64,000 bases of DNA from Sphingomonas lacusdianchii (GTDB lineage: Bacteria > Pseudomonadota > Alphaproteobacteria > Sphingomonadales > Sphingomonadaceae), in assembly GCF_022664395.1 (NCBI RefSeq), contig NZ_JAKRET010000016.1:1-64000 (forward strand), given 5' to 3'. The notes beneath the pieces are model-generated. The model was not told where the DNA came from, did not search any database, and saw only the letters and a program-made list of their open reading frames with translations. Numbering within the stretch: position 1 is the first letter of the stretch; every line of letters starts with the position of its first letter. This document shows positions 1 to 9,653 of this stretch, piece by piece. Position numbers and translations under genes: made by a program.

Positions 1-90
1 CATGCTCATACATCACACGGCCTGTCAGGGCTGCATAGCCAGTTTCACGGGCGTCGCGAATGCCGCCTACCCCCAACCCAGTCAGTCCGC

Positions 91-3000
91 TTAGGGTGTC
101 ATTTCGCCCTCAGCCGGAACCGACCCCCTATAGTTGCCGACAAACAGGCCGACACTCGGCAGGATATAGGTGTAGCTCGGATCGAAAGTACCTTCCACGA
201 TCCGCTCGCCGGCATTGGCGCGGATCGTACCCGAATTGGTCGCCGTGATGGCAACGGTGCCCGGACCGGAGAAACCGCGCAGGGCGACGGCGTCACCGGA
301 CGAGCTGGTGATCTCGATCACGCCCTTGTTGTCGAAGGTGATCGTGGATCCGGCAGCGGTCGCATTGTCGGCGGAGAGCGCGAGCGTCTCGCCTTCATTG
401 GTATCGGCCGAGGTCATGGTCCCGGTGTTGGTGAACGACAGCGACTGCGAACCTGAAATCGGTTCGTTCAGATAGTTGGTGCCGATGCGGACATCGGTGC
501 CGCCGATGATCGTCCCGCTGTTGCTCGCGGTCAGCGTGCTGCCCTTTTCCACGGACAGGAACACCGCCCGCAAATCGACATTGCTGGTGGTGATGTTGCC
601 ACTGTTGGTGAAGTCGAGCGTGTCGTTCGATACCGCCTCTACGGTCCCGAAGCGGTTGGTGTCGATCGTTGCACCACCGATCGTGCCGGTGTTCGCAAAC
701 TGGCGCACCTTGCCCTCGACCGAAGCGCTGATCGTGCCCTGGTTCGAGAAGCTATTCAGCGGCGTTCCGTACACAAAGCCACGATTGGTATATTGATCGG
801 GCGTGCCGAGCGTCGCGCTCTCGATCGTCGCGGTGTTCACGATCGCGCCGTCGCCGGTGAGCGCAACCGAACCGGTGATCGGTTCGATCGCGCGCAAGGT
901 CACAACCGTGTCGGCGCCGATCGCGCTCACACCCTGCCGTTCGAAATTGGTAGCCGCGTTCAGGCTGAGCGTCACCGTATCGCTAGCGCGGCGGGCCTGG
1001 ATCAGCGTGTCGATGCCGCCACCGCCGTCGATCGTGCCGTTGATGCTGAGCGGGGTGTAGGCGATCAGCGTATCGTTTGCGTTGCCGAAGAGCAGGTTGC
1101 CGTCGATCGTGCCGCCATCCTGAATATAGATACCAGTGCCCAATGCACGGCCGGACGCGGCATAGCCTAGATCGACGGTGCCGGTGATCGTACCGGCATT
1201 GGTCAGCCTGCCGCCCGTTGTGCGGATCGCCAGTCGTTCGGTCTGCCCTTCGACCAGACCGCCCGCGATCGTGCCGGTCGCGGCATTGTCGATCGTGCTA
1301 AAGCCACCTAGCGCGATGGCGAGACCGCCGAAGCTGCTGATGCGACCGCTATTGGCAATCGTCATCCCGCGGGTATCGGCCTGCACCGCGACCCCGCCGA
1401 CGTTGATCGTACCCGAATTGGTCAGCGTCGTGGCATAGCTCGAGTTGCCGAGCACGCCGACCGACGTGCGGTTGCGCGTCAATTGCGAGATGGTGCCGGT
1501 GTTCACGATCGTACCGGTATCGCGGATGCCGATCGCGCCGCTCAGCGAAATCCGGCCGCTATTGGTGATCTGCGATGCCGAACCCGAACCGGTGTTGACG
1601 GCAGCACCCGAAATGGCGGCGACTTCGTTCGGGTTGAGATCCGCGCGATCGGTAACGCTGATCGTGCCGCTGTTGGTGAAGCGGTCGCCATTTTGCAGCA
1701 TGACCGCCGCACCGGTGAAATTGCCTTCCTCGATCCGCAACAGGCTCAGGTCGCCGCTGCTGGTAATGTTCAGCGCGTTGGCGGCGGCGGTTTCGCCGGG
1801 GGCGAGCGTGGGCGCAATGCTCTGGATCGCCGCGCGCAACACGGTCGTGATGTTGCCGCTCAGGTCGACGCTGCCACGGCCGGCGACCAGCAGCGTCTGG
1901 TCCGATGTGCCGCTCACGGTCAGCTTCGCATCGTTCGACAGGTCATAGCCGAGGCTGGTGAAGCCGTCGCGTTCGGTCAGGGTGGTCGTGGCATCAGCGC
2001 GCACGCGCAGCCGCAGCGTCGAGCGGCTCGCGGAAACCTGTCCGTTGATCCCGGCGAACGCGCCGGTCCCGGTGTTGACGAAATCGGTCACCAGCACATC
2101 GCCGCGACCGAGCGTCAGATCGCCGTTCAGCACGCCGCCGGGCAGCGCGAAATAGCGGTTGCGGGTGCTGGTGGTGGTGACGGTATCGGTCAGATCGGCG
2201 AAGACGACGTTGCCGTTGATCGTGCCGGCATTGGTGACGATGTTGTTCGAGGTGTACACGCCACCAAGCCGCCCGGAGATTGCGGTCGGTCCCGACACGA
2301 CACCGCCTGCCCGGTTGTCGAGCGTGGCGGTGCCGCCGAGCACCATGCCGGTCTGCGCGCCCTGGATCGTGCCGGTATTGACCAGCGAGGTGCTGGTCAG
2401 CCGGGCGCCGGTCTGCCCGTCGATCCGCCCGGCGTTGCTGCGTTCGGTACCGGTCGCCCCGCTGGTAAGCGCGAGGGCGATGCCGTTCGACGACTGAATG
2501 ACGCCGGTCGCGCTGTTGGTGAAGCTGTCGCCGGTCACCCGCATGCCAGTGAAATAGGCATTGACGGTGCCATTGTTGACGATGACGCCGTTGTTGACGG
2601 CTCCGGTCGTCGCATCGCCGAGCGACACGGCGTTGCGCGCGCTGTCGATTGTGCCGTTATTCTCGAACCGGCTGAACCGGGTGAGGTCGATCGCATAGGG
2701 CGTGCCGCGCGTGGTCGTCAGCGCGATCGTGCCGTTATTGGTCAGGCCGGGGGCACCGGTCACCGACAGGTCGTTGGCGATGACCTGACCGAGCGTCGTC
2801 AGCACCGCATTGTTGACGATCGTCCCGCCACCACCGATCACCAGTGCTTCGGTTCCGGTAGCGCCGGCGGCTAGCGTCGTGGTGGTGCTCGCATCGGCGA
2901 TCAACGAGAAGCGTTCGAATGCGGTGGGCAGCGTCAGCGGCGTCGCGATCGTCGTATCGGTCGTGAAGCGCAGCCGCACGGTGTCGGTGCCGACCCCGCC

Positions 3001-4077
3001 GTCGATCGCGCCGGTAACGCCGTAGCGCAGCTGCGTTCCGTCATAGGCGGCGATCAGGGTGTCGTTGCCGGCGCCGAAGAGCAGCGATCCGGTGATCTGT
3101 CCGGCGGTAGAATCTACCGTGCTTCCGGACGTCGTCGAGGTGCCGCCGGCCAGCACGTCGCCGACGATCGTGCCGGCATTGGTCAGGTTCAGCCTGTCGC
3201 GGACGGTGATCGCGGTCGTGCCCGCGCTGGTGATGCGTCCGGCGGCATTGTTGTTGATGGTAAGGATCAGAGCACTGATTGCGGCTTCCGCCCCCAGGTT
3301 CTCGATCGTGCCGTTATTGTTCAGCACGTTGAAAAAATCGATCGACACGGTCGTCGTGAAATCGTCGGTGGACCGGATCGTGCCGCTATTGTTGATGATG
3401 CCGGTCGACGGCGAATTACCGAACTGACTGATCGCATTGATGCCACGCTCGGCGCTGACGATCGTCCCGGCATTATCGAGCGTGCCGATCGGTGCTGAAA
3501 TACTGTTAATGGTTCCGCCCGCACGATTGACGATCGACGTGAACGGCACATCGGAACTGTCGGAAGAGACGGCAACACCGAAAGCGGACGCGCCGATGAC
3601 ACCGCTATTATCGATGCTGGCACTAGCCGCGTTGGATTGCGCGGAGATCCGCTGAAGCGCGACGCCATCATTCAACTGCCCACCAGCACCGACGGTCAGT
3701 GCCAGAACATAGGCGTTGGTATCGCCGGCAATCGGATCGATGTTCAGGAACACGCCATCATTGATCAACCCGTTGACGGTCAGCGCGACCGGACCGCCAT
3801 TGCTGGCCGACTGGATGCGGACGTCGATCCCCGGTCCACCGTTTGTGCCGCTGACCGTCGCATCCTGATTGACGACGACGGTCGTGCCGCGGGTCGAGAC
3901 GATCAGGCCATCGGCATCGGTGCCGCTGCAGATGGTGGTCGTGCCGGAAACGGTCGGATCGGGCGTGCATTGGGCGAAGGCCGGGCCGGCCAGCATCAAC
4001 GCCACCGTCATCGCACTCGACCCCAACGCACGAGCACGCACCTGCCGCGACTGCGACATATCGTTCCGACCGATCAT
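91..4077 (-). CDS. Giant autotransporter-type passenger protein lacking a beta-barrel
   Basis: 1328 residues. The N-terminus carries a signal peptide ending around AGPAFAQ, followed by a Cys-containing start and then dozens of degenerate repeats of the type N-x-G-T-I, as in beta-helical adhesins of the AIDA/pertactin type. It is a clear paralogue of the protein at 50.1-56.9 kb: the same CTPDP/CSPDP start, the same repeat style and shared blocks such as SGTIRANAGE. That paralogue ends in an autotransporter barrel; this one stops abruptly after GEMTP in the middle of the passenger. A good Shine-Dalgarno (AGGGG) precedes the ATG at 4077. Either the 3' part was lost by rearrangement or the protein relies on another secretion route. 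The 90 bases beyond the stop are open in another frame but not recognisable. The family is clear, function unknown (adhesion or biofilm likely). Confidence 0.75.
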   Translation of the reverse strand: MIGRNDMSQSRQVRARALGSSAMTVALMLAGPAFAQCTPDPTVSGTTTICSGTDADGLIVSTRGTTVVVNQDATVSGTNGGPGIDVRIQSASNGGPVALTVNGLINDGVFLNIDPIAGDTNAYVLALTVGAGGQLNDGVALQRISAQSNAASASIDNSGVIGASAFGVAVSSDSSDVPFTSIVNRAGGTINSISAPIGTLDNAGTIVSAERGINAISQFGNSPSTGIINNSGTIRSTDDFTTTVSIDFFNVLNNNGTIENLGAEAAISALILTINNNAAGRITSAGTTAITVRDRLNLTNAGTIVGDVLAGGTSTTSGSTVDSTAGQITGSLLFGAGNDTLIAAYDGTQLRYGVTGAIDGGVGTDTVRLRFTTDTTIATPLTLPTAFERFSLIADASTTTTLAAGATGTEALVIGGGGTIVNNAVLTTLGQVIANDLSVTGAPGLTNNGTIALTTTRGTPYAIDLTRFSRFENNGTIDSARNAVSLGDATTGAVNNGVIVNNGTVNAYFTGMRVTGDSFTNSATGVIQSSNGIALALTSGATGTERSNAGRIDGQTGARLTSTSLVNTGTIQGAQTGMVLGGTATLDNRAGGVVSGPTAISGRLGGVYTSNNIVTNAGTINGNVVFADLTDTVTTTSTRNRYFALPGGVLNGDLTLGRGDVLVTDFVNTGTGAFAGINGQVSASRSTLRLRVRADATTTLTERDGFTSLGYDLSNDAKLTVSGTSDQTLLVAGRGSVDLSGNITTVLRAAIQSIAPTLAPGETAAANALNITSSGDLSLLRIEEGNFTGAAVMLQNGDRFTNSGTISVTDRADLNPNEVAAISGAAVNTGSGSASQITNSGRISLSGAIGIRDTGTIVNTGTISQLTRNRTSVGVLGNSSYATTLTNSGTINVGGVAVQADTRGMTIANSGRISSFGGLAIALGGFSTIDNAATGTIAGGLVEGQTERLAIRTTGGRLTNAGTITGTVDLGYAASGRALGTGIYIQDGGTIDGNLLFGNANDTLIAYTPLSINGTIDGGGGIDTLIQARRASDTVTLSLNAATNFERQGVSAIGADTVVTLRAIEPITGSVALTGDGAIVNTATIESATLGTPDQYTNRGFVYGTPLNSFSNQGTISASVEGKVRQFANTGTIGGATIDTNRFGTVEAVSNDTLDFTNSGNITTSNVDLRAVFLSVEKGSTLTASNSGTIIGGTDVRIGTNYLNEPISGSQSLSFTNTGTMTSADTNEGETLALSADNATAAGSTITFDNKGVIEITSSSGDAVALRGFSGPGTVAITATNSGTIRANAGERIVEGTFDPSYTYILPSVGLFVGNYRGSVPAEGEMTP

Positions 4078-4499
4078 GATGTTCCCCTGTTAACAGGAGA
4101 GCACTTACAATCTGATTGGAATGTTGTCGAGATTTCCGCGTGAAACCCTGTCCCTTATTCGATCAATTTCATCCAATTCGGGTATAATTTTTGTTTATTT
4201 AGAAAATGCGGGCGAGCTGTTATGTAAAGGGATGATAAAACTACAATTTATAAAGAGAATATGCGTCGCGATGACCAAACGTATTAACAAATCAGTTAAA
4301 CGAAAATTATCGGATCGATTAACGAAGATGATTTGTTTGGTGGCCTGCCAACGACGATGCTGTCAAGCTGCGGCGCGTTGGAGTGGTTCACGATAACCGG
4401 TCATCGAACACACGCTGCTTGCCGACCAAATGGAAATCCGAACAGGCGTTCCGAGACGATACCATCTGGATAGGTATCAAACGGAGCGAGTGGCGCTCG
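4078..4499 (-). promoter_or_regulatory. AT-rich upstream region of the giant adhesin
   Basis: About 420 bases with no convincing gene. It is strikingly AT-rich between about 4140 and 4340 compared with the GC-rich genes on both sides. It lies upstream of the adhesin start and downstream of the rml operon, so it most likely holds the adhesin promoter. No specific -35/-10 pair can be assigned with confidence. Confidence 0.4.
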
Positions 4500-4501
4500 C
4501 T
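4485..4501 (-). terminator. Weak hairpin at the end of the rml operon
   Basis: Inverted repeat AGCGAG / CTCGCT with a 5-base loop, overlapping the rmlA stop codon. Only a weak T-rich stretch follows on the minus strand, so termination is uncertain. Confidence 0.3.
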
Positions 4502-5369
4502 ACCGTCCGTCCACCGCGTTCAAGATCGCCCGACCATAGGCGGTCTTTTTGAACCGCTCACCCGCTTTGCGCGCCTGATCGGCCGAGATGAAACCCATCT
4601 CGAACGCGATTTCCTCCAGACAGGCGACCTGCACGCCCTGGCGATGCTGAAGGGTGCGTACGAACTCGCCCGCCTCCAGCAGGCTGTCATGGGTGCCGGT
4701 GTCGAGCCAAGCGTACCCACGCCCCATCTGTTCGACGTACAGGTCGCCGGCCTCCATATAGAGCCGGTTAAGGTCGGTAATCTCCAGCTCGCCGCGTGGG
4801 GACGGCTTCAGGTTGCCGGCATAGTCGACGACGCGGTTGTCGTAGAAATACAGCCCGGTGACCGCATGGTTCGACTTGGGCGCGGCGGGCTTTTCCTCGA
4901 GGCTGATTGCGCGGCCGCCTTCGCCAAATTCGACCACGCCGTAGCGTTCCGGGTCCTCGACGCGGTAGCTGAACACCGTTGCCCCGGTCGGCCGGGCGAC
5001 GGCGCTAGCGAGCAGGTCGGTCAGGTGCGCGCCGAAGAAGATATTGTCGCCCAGCACCAGCGCGACGTTATCGTCGCCGATGAAGTCCGCGCCAATGGTG
5101 AACGCCTGCGCCAGCCCGTCGGGGCTAGGCTGTTCGGCATAGGACATGGTCAGGCCGAACGCTGATCCGTCACCGAACAGGCGCTGGTAATTGCCAAGGA
5201 ATTCGGGCGACGAGATGATGAGGATGTCACGGATGCCCGCGAGCATTAGGACACTCAACGGATAATAGATCATCGGTTTGTCATAGACGGGCAGCAGCTG
5301 CTTGTTCACTGCCAGCGTCGCCGGGTGAAGCCGCGTGCCCGAGCCGCCGGCGAGGATGATGCCCTTCAT
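4500..5369 (-). CDS. rmlA: Glucose-1-phosphate thymidylyltransferase
   Basis: 289 residues, the usual RmlA length. It makes dTDP-glucose from glucose-1-phosphate and dTTP, the first step of dTDP-L-rhamnose synthesis in the cytoplasm. The N-terminus MKGIILAGGSGTRLHP is the nucleotidyltransferase signature, followed by YDKPMIYYPLSVLMLAGI and later VLGDNIFFG. The ATG at 5369 is chosen because the family signature begins there; the open frame extends further upstream only as overlap with rmlD. It overlaps the rmlD stop by ATGA (5366-5369), so translation is coupled. Last gene of the order rmlC-rmlB-rmlD-rmlA. Confidence 0.96.
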   Translation of the reverse strand: MKGIILAGGSGTRLHPATLAVNKQLLPVYDKPMIYYPLSVLMLAGIRDILIISSPEFLGNYQRLFGDGSAFGLTMSYAEQPSPDGLAQAFTIGADFIGDDNVALVLGDNIFFGAHLTDLLASAVARPTGATVFSYRVEDPERYGVVEFGEGGRAISLEEKPAAPKSNHAVTGLYFYDNRVVDYAGNLKPSPRGELEITDLNRLYMEAGDLYVEQMGRGYAWLDTGTHDSLLEAGEFVRTLQHRQGVQVACLEEIAFEMGFISADQARKAGERFKKTAYGRAILNAVDGR

Positions 5370-6253
5370 GCTGTATGTCCGATCAATTCGTCGAGAATGT
5401 CGCTGAGTGCCGCCTGCCAGGGGCGCGGTTCGATGCCGTAAGCGGTACGGATGGCCTCGTGGCTCAGCAGTGAGTTGGCCGGGCGCTTCGTCGGGGTCGG
5501 ATAGTCGCTGCTCGGGATCGGAGCGACTTCGGCCGATGCGCCTCCGCGCGCCGCCGATTGCGCGAAGATCTCGCGCGCGAAACCGGCCCAACTGACCGCG
5601 CCGGCGTTGCTGAAATGGAAGGTGCCGGTCGGGGCGTTGGCGTCCTCCGCCAGACGCACGGCAATGGTCAGCAGCGCGCTCGCCAGATCGGCGGCGCTGG
5701 TCGGGCTGCCGACTTGGTCGTTGACCACCGATAGCGTGGTCCGGGTGGCGGCGACGCGCAGCATCGTCTTCACGAAATTATGGCCGTGCGCCGACACGAC
5801 CCAGGCGGTGCGGACGATCGCATGGCGCGCGCGACTGGTGCGGACCGCGAGTTCACCGCCGAGCTTCGACGCGCCATAGACACCGAGCGGCGCGACCGGA
5901 TCGGTCACCTCCCATGCGCCTTGTCTGTCGCCGGCGAAGACGTAATCGGTCGATACCTGTATGATCGGAATGCCGGCGGCCGCACAGGCTTGCGCGAAGG
6001 CGGCGGGGGCCAGCGCATTGACTTGCCACGCGTTGACGACGTCGCTCTCGGCCTTGTCGACCGCGGTATAGGCGGCACCGTTGATGACCGCCGCCCATTC
6101 GCACTCGGCGACCACGCGCGCGATTGCCGCCGGATCGGTCAGGTCAAGCGCGGCACGGTCGGGCGCGACGACCTCATAGCCCGCGGGACAAGCGATGCGC
6201 GCCAGCTCGCGGCCCAATTGCCCATTGACACCGGTGACGAGGATCGACTTCAT
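5366..6253 (-). CDS. rmlD: dTDP-4-dehydrorhamnose reductase
   Basis: 295 residues, standard for RmlD. It catalyses the last, NAD(P)H-dependent step to dTDP-L-rhamnose. The sequence starts MKSILVTGVNGQLGREL (Rossmann GxxGxxG variant), has a VSTDYVFAG stretch and the YGASKLGGE catalytic YxxxK. The start at 6253 is set by homology; the longer open frame runs into rmlB. It is coupled to rmlA by a 4-base overlap and separated from rmlB by a short gap containing a TGTCGACA palindrome (6263-6281). Confidence 0.95.
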   Translation of the reverse strand: MKSILVTGVNGQLGRELARIACPAGYEVVAPDRAALDLTDPAAIARVVAECEWAAVINGAAYTAVDKAESDVVNAWQVNALAPAAFAQACAAAGIPIIQVSTDYVFAGDRQGAWEVTDPVAPLGVYGASKLGGELAVRTSRARHAIVRTAWVVSAHGHNFVKTMLRVAATRTTLSVVNDQVGSPTSAADLASALLTIAVRLAEDANAPTGTFHFSNAGAVSWAGFAREIFAQSAARGGASAEVAPIPSSDYPTPTKRPANSLLSHEAIRTAYGIEPRPWQAALSDILDELIGHTA

Positions 6254-6262
6254 CGCCCACCC

Positions 6263-6281
6263 GACATGTCGACAGGTCGAC
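6263..6281. repeat. TGTCGACA-centred palindrome, distal copy
   Basis: GACATGTCGACAGGTCGAC in the gap between rmlB and rmlD. It is the same element as found repeatedly around parA at 38-42 kb, here more than 30 kb away. A partition-protein or regulator site is inferred. Confidence 0.6.
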
Positions 6282-6287
6282 GCGGCA

Positions 6288-7337
6288 TCACGCAACCCCG
6301 CGCCGTTCGGCGGCCTTGGCGGCGACCAGCGGGCGCCACCACGCTTCGTTCGCCAGATACCATTCCACCGTCTTGCGGATGCCGGTCTCGAAGGTTTCGG
6401 CAGGGGTCCAGCCCAGTTCGGTGCCGACGCGCGAGGCGTCGATCGCATAGCGCTTGTCATGGCCGGGGCGGTCGGCCACCTCGGTCATCTGCTCGGCGTA
6501 AGCGCGGCCATCGGCACGCGGGCGCAGTTCGTCGAGGATCGCGCAGAGCGTCTTCACCACCTCGATATTCTGCCGCTCGTTATGGCCGCCGACATTGTAC
6601 GTCCGGCCCGGCTCGCCGCGTTCGAACACCGCCTGCAACGCGCGGACATGATCCTCGACATACAACCAGTCGCGGACCTGATCGCCCTTGCCGTAGATAG
6701 GCAGCGGTTCGCCATCCAATGCCTTGGCGATCATCAGCGGGATCAGCTTTTCTGGGAAGTGATAGGGCCCGTAATTGTTCGAGCAGTTGGTGATCAGCAC
6801 CGGCAGGCCGAAGGTATGGCCCCATGCGCTGACCAGATGGTCGCTGCCCGCCTTCGACGCCGAATAGGGCGAGCGCGGGTCATAGGGCGTGTCTTCGGTG
6901 AACAGGCCGGTGTCACCCAGCGTGCCATAGACCTCGTCGGTCGAGATATGGTGGAAACGGAACGCCTTGCGCGCTTCCTCGTCCAGGCTCAGCCAATAAG
7001 CGCGCGCCTCGGCCAGCATGGTGTAGGTGCCGACGACATTGGTCTGCACGAACGCGCCCGGGCCGTCGATCGAGCGGTCGACATGGCTTTCGGCGGCAAG
7101 GTGCGTGATGACGTCGGGTCGGAACGCGGAGATCGCAGCGCGGACAGCGTCGGCGTCGCAGATATCGCCCTGTACGAAGCTGTACCGGTCGCTGTACGCG
7201 ACCCGCTCGACCGTCGATAGCGTGCCGGCATAGGTCAGCTTGTCGAAATTAAGGACGTCGTAGGCGGTGTTCTCGATCAGGTGGCGGACCAGCGCCGAGC
7301 CGATGAAGCCGGCCCCGCCGGTGACGAAGATGCGCAT
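6288..7337 (-). CDS. rmlB: dTDP-glucose 4,6-dehydratase
   Basis: 349 residues, typical length. It converts dTDP-glucose to dTDP-4-keto-6-deoxyglucose with bound NAD. Visible motifs: MRIFVTGGAGFIGSALVRHL (NAD-binding), HLAAESHVDRSIDGP, STDEVYG, and YSASKAGSDH (catalytic YxxxK). It lies 14 bases downstream of rmlC and upstream of rmlD in one operon, feeding rhamnose to the polysaccharide glycosyltransferases. Confidence 0.97.
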   Translation of the reverse strand: MRIFVTGGAGFIGSALVRHLIENTAYDVLNFDKLTYAGTLSTVERVAYSDRYSFVQGDICDADAVRAAISAFRPDVITHLAAESHVDRSIDGPGAFVQTNVVGTYTMLAEARAYWLSLDEEARKAFRFHHISTDEVYGTLGDTGLFTEDTPYDPRSPYSASKAGSDHLVSAWGHTFGLPVLITNCSNNYGPYHFPEKLIPLMIAKALDGEPLPIYGKGDQVRDWLYVEDHVRALQAVFERGEPGRTYNVGGHNERQNIEVVKTLCAILDELRPRADGRAYAEQMTEVADRPGHDKRYAIDASRVGTELGWTPAETFETGIRKTVEWYLANEAWWRPLVAAKAAERRGVA

Positions 7338-7351
7338 GGGATCGGTCCTTA

Positions 7352-7915
7352 TCAGGAAAGTGGGGCCAGCGGACGCCCGTCATAGGCGAACGGGCTGTCG
7401 AAATCGGCCAGCGCCGGTTGGCGGCCGTCCTTGGGGCTCAGTTCGGGCATGACGCCGGCGGGGATCGGCCAGTCGATGCCAACACTGTCCCATGCAATTC
7501 CTCCGTCATGGTCAGGGGCATACGTATCCGAGCATTTGTAGGTGACTTCGCAATCTGGCTCGAGCGTGACGAAGCCGTGTGCGAAGCCGATGGGCACGAA
7601 CAGCTGGTGGCCGTTTTTGGCGGATAGTTCCGCCCCGACCCACTGGCCGTAAGTGGGCGAACCCTTGCGGACATCAACCGCAACATCGAAAATCCGGCCA
7701 CGGATACAGCGCACCAGCTTGTCCTGCCCGCGCGGCAGCGTCTGAAAATGCAGCCCACGCAGGGTGAAGGCGGGAGCCGAATAGGAGTGGTTGTCCTGCA
7801 CGAAGGTGCAATCGATGCCGAGCGCGGCGAAGGTCGGTTCCGAATAATATTCAGTGAACCACCCACGGTCGTCGCCATGGCGCCTAGGGCGGATAAGCCG
7901 GATGGGAGAGGTCAT
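7352..7915 (-). CDS. rmlC: dTDP-4-dehydrorhamnose 3,5-epimerase
   Basis: 187 residues, a cupin-fold enzyme of usual length, first gene of the rml operon. Motifs: HGDDRGWFTEYYSEPTFA, FVQDNHSYS, LRGLHFQ (catalytic His region), and VDVRKGSPTYGQW. It epimerises C3 and C5 of the 4-keto sugar before RmlD reduces it. The promoter for the operon should lie in the roughly 240-base gap above it (7916-8161), where no other gene is seen. Confidence 0.96.
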   Translation of the reverse strand: MTSPIRLIRPRRHGDDRGWFTEYYSEPTFAALGIDCTFVQDNHSYSAPAFTLRGLHFQTLPRGQDKLVRCIRGRIFDVAVDVRKGSPTYGQWVGAELSAKNGHQLFVPIGFAHGFVTLEPDCEVTYKCSDTYAPDHDGGIAWDSVGIDWPIPAGVMPELSPKDGRQPALADFDSPFAYDGRPLAPLS

Positions 7916-8161
7916 AGCCGGCTGCCTATCGCTAAACTAAATTACCCGCAAACAAATGGTGGATCGAGAATGCTAAATTTATTCGTGGCAAGGCAGTTGT
8001 CGTACTCGGGCTATATCCTTGTCCGCTGCTGCAAGTCCGCTATGACGATCTTAAGTCGTAACGATGGCAAGCCCATGCGTTGCAGGATCCGATACGATAG
8101 TCAGCGGCACATTGATTGGTCGATTGCTGCGTATTCAGCCAGTTAAGCGAGGAGAAACATC

Positions 8162-8687
8162 GTGGCAGGCGCATATACGCCATCGGAGTTGGTCCAGCTG
8201 CATGGAAGTCGGTCTGACCCACGTGTTCCAGCTTGGTACCCGCTTGATCCGTTGGCCGCTCTATCAGCGCGGTACCCGTAACATCTTGCTCAGCACTCAT
8301 GCCGAGATCAAGGGCTTTGTTCATATTGGGAGCATGCGCTAGGTCATCATTGACAGCTAGGATGATTGCGAGCCGGGTCTCTATAACCGATCACAGCCTC
8401 AGCACATACAGCGACCGGAATGTTGAAATGCGGTATCTGCATCCAACGAGAGGAGCGGCGATACGGATGATCGGTTGGCATCGTCATTTCCTTACGTCAA
8501 ACGTCCTTTATCGATCGCGCCCGTTGCTATCGGCGATGACGTATGGCTGGGCGAAGGCGTGGCGGTACCGCCCAGTATCACGATTGATACCCGCAGCACC
8601 ATTGGCGCAAACGCAGTGGTTACGCGGGACGTCCCCCCTTCGATATCGATCGCCGTCGACATCCCGGGACGGGTAGTTTGTTGCTAG
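8162..8687 (+). pseudogene. Decayed hexapeptide-repeat O-acetyltransferase
   Basis: Three pieces in alternating frames together read like a WcaF/maltose-O-acetyltransferase-type enzyme. Piece one (to the stop at 8340-8342) contains GTRLIRWPLYQRGTRNI. Piece two (about 8344-8500, another frame) contains IASRVSITDHSLSTYSD, matching the family's conserved 'S-R-V-x-I-x-D-H' block. Piece three (8475-8687, first frame again) contains PVAIGDDVWLGEGVAVPPSITI and the C-terminal SIAVDIPGRVV block. The frame shifts and internal stop argue for loss of function. It presumably once acetylated the exopolysaccharide. Confidence 0.7.
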
Positions 8688-8753
8688 AATCTGTAGTGTG
8701 GCTTGATCACCGTTGACTTTCCGCGATCGCTTCCACCCACCCGCTTTGTCGCG

Positions 8754-9644
8754 ATGTCCGACCGAAATCAGAAAGATAGCGTTATGTCCTCAAAATACAC
8801 CGGTATCACTCCTTCGCTTCCGCAGGAGGTAGATGTCTGCGTCTCGTTCGTGCTGTTCGGGACGTCGCGCGACGAAATCGAGCGAGCGATTGCACAGGTG
8901 CGCAGCGATACGGTCAAGGTGCATGTAGTTCTGGTCGATAACAGCCAGCCCCCACTTGATCTGGCATTCGCGCAGGCTCCCGGCGTCACCATCGTCACGA
9001 CCAACGCCAATCTGGGTTATGGACGGGGACACAATATCGCGCTGGCGGCAAGCAAGGGGCGGTGTCGCTACAATCTGGTGATGAATACAGATCTGCAAAT
9101 GGGACCGGAGGTCATCCCCGGCATGGTTGCGTTCATGGATACCAATGGCGATGTCGGCTTGACTATGCCCAAGGTCCGCTACCCCGACGGATCGTTGCAA
9201 CGGCTATGCCGATTGCTACCCGACCCTGCCGACCTTATGGGCCGCCGTTTCTTCAGCAAAACGCAATGGGCTAAGGAGCGCAACACACGCTACGAATTCC
9301 ATAACTGGAATTACGACACGGTTGCGGAATTCCCGTTCCTGTCGGGCTGCTTCATGCTGATCCGGCGGTCGGTGCTGGATGCTGTCGGCTATTTCGACGA
9401 ACGCTATTTCCTCTATGCCGAAGATCTCGACCTGTCGCGCCGGCTGCATGCGGCGGCGCGGACGTTGTATGTCCCCGATTACAGCGTGGTACACGAATAT
9501 CGCAGCCAGACACGACCGTCGTTCCGTCGACTACGCTATGCGATGGTGAGCCTTGCGCAATATTTCACCAAATGGGGCTGGATACGCGACGCCGACCGCG
9601 ACCGAATCAACCGCAAGACATGCGCGCAGTTCGAAGCAGGCTGA
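8754..9644 (+). CDS. GT2-family glycosyltransferase, rhamnosyltransferase-like
   Basis: About 296 residues from the ATG at 8754; an ATG at 8784 is an equally plausible start and a TTG at 8703 is less likely. Signature blocks of WbbL/RfbF-type transferases: NLGYGRGHNIAL, MNTDLQMGPEVIPGM (DxD-like) and FPFLSGCFMLIRRSVLDAVGYFDERYF, then AEDLDLSRRL. It adds a sugar, plausibly rhamnose from the adjacent rml pathway, to the lipid-linked repeat unit at the cytoplasmic face of the inner membrane. It is on the opposite strand to its neighbours and ends only 9 bases from the convergent beta-helix gene. Confidence 0.85.
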   Translation: MSDRNQKDSVMSSKYTGITPSLPQEVDVCVSFVLFGTSRDEIERAIAQVRSDTVKVHVVLVDNSQPPLDLAFAQAPGVTIVTTNANLGYGRGHNIALAASKGRCRYNLVMNTDLQMGPEVIPGMVAFMDTNGDVGLTMPKVRYPDGSLQRLCRLLPDPADLMGRRFFSKTQWAKERNTRYEFHNWNYDTVAEFPFLSGCFMLIRRSVLDAVGYFDERYFLYAEDLDLSRRLHAAARTLYVPDYSVVHEYRSQTRPSFRRLRYAMVSLAQYFTKWGWIRDADRDRINRKTCAQFEAG

Positions 9645-9653
9645 CCCCGGTCG

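Noticed and set aside
1..90. Possible insertion-sequence end at the left border
   Set aside because: No inverted repeat or transposase motif could be recognised in 90 bases.
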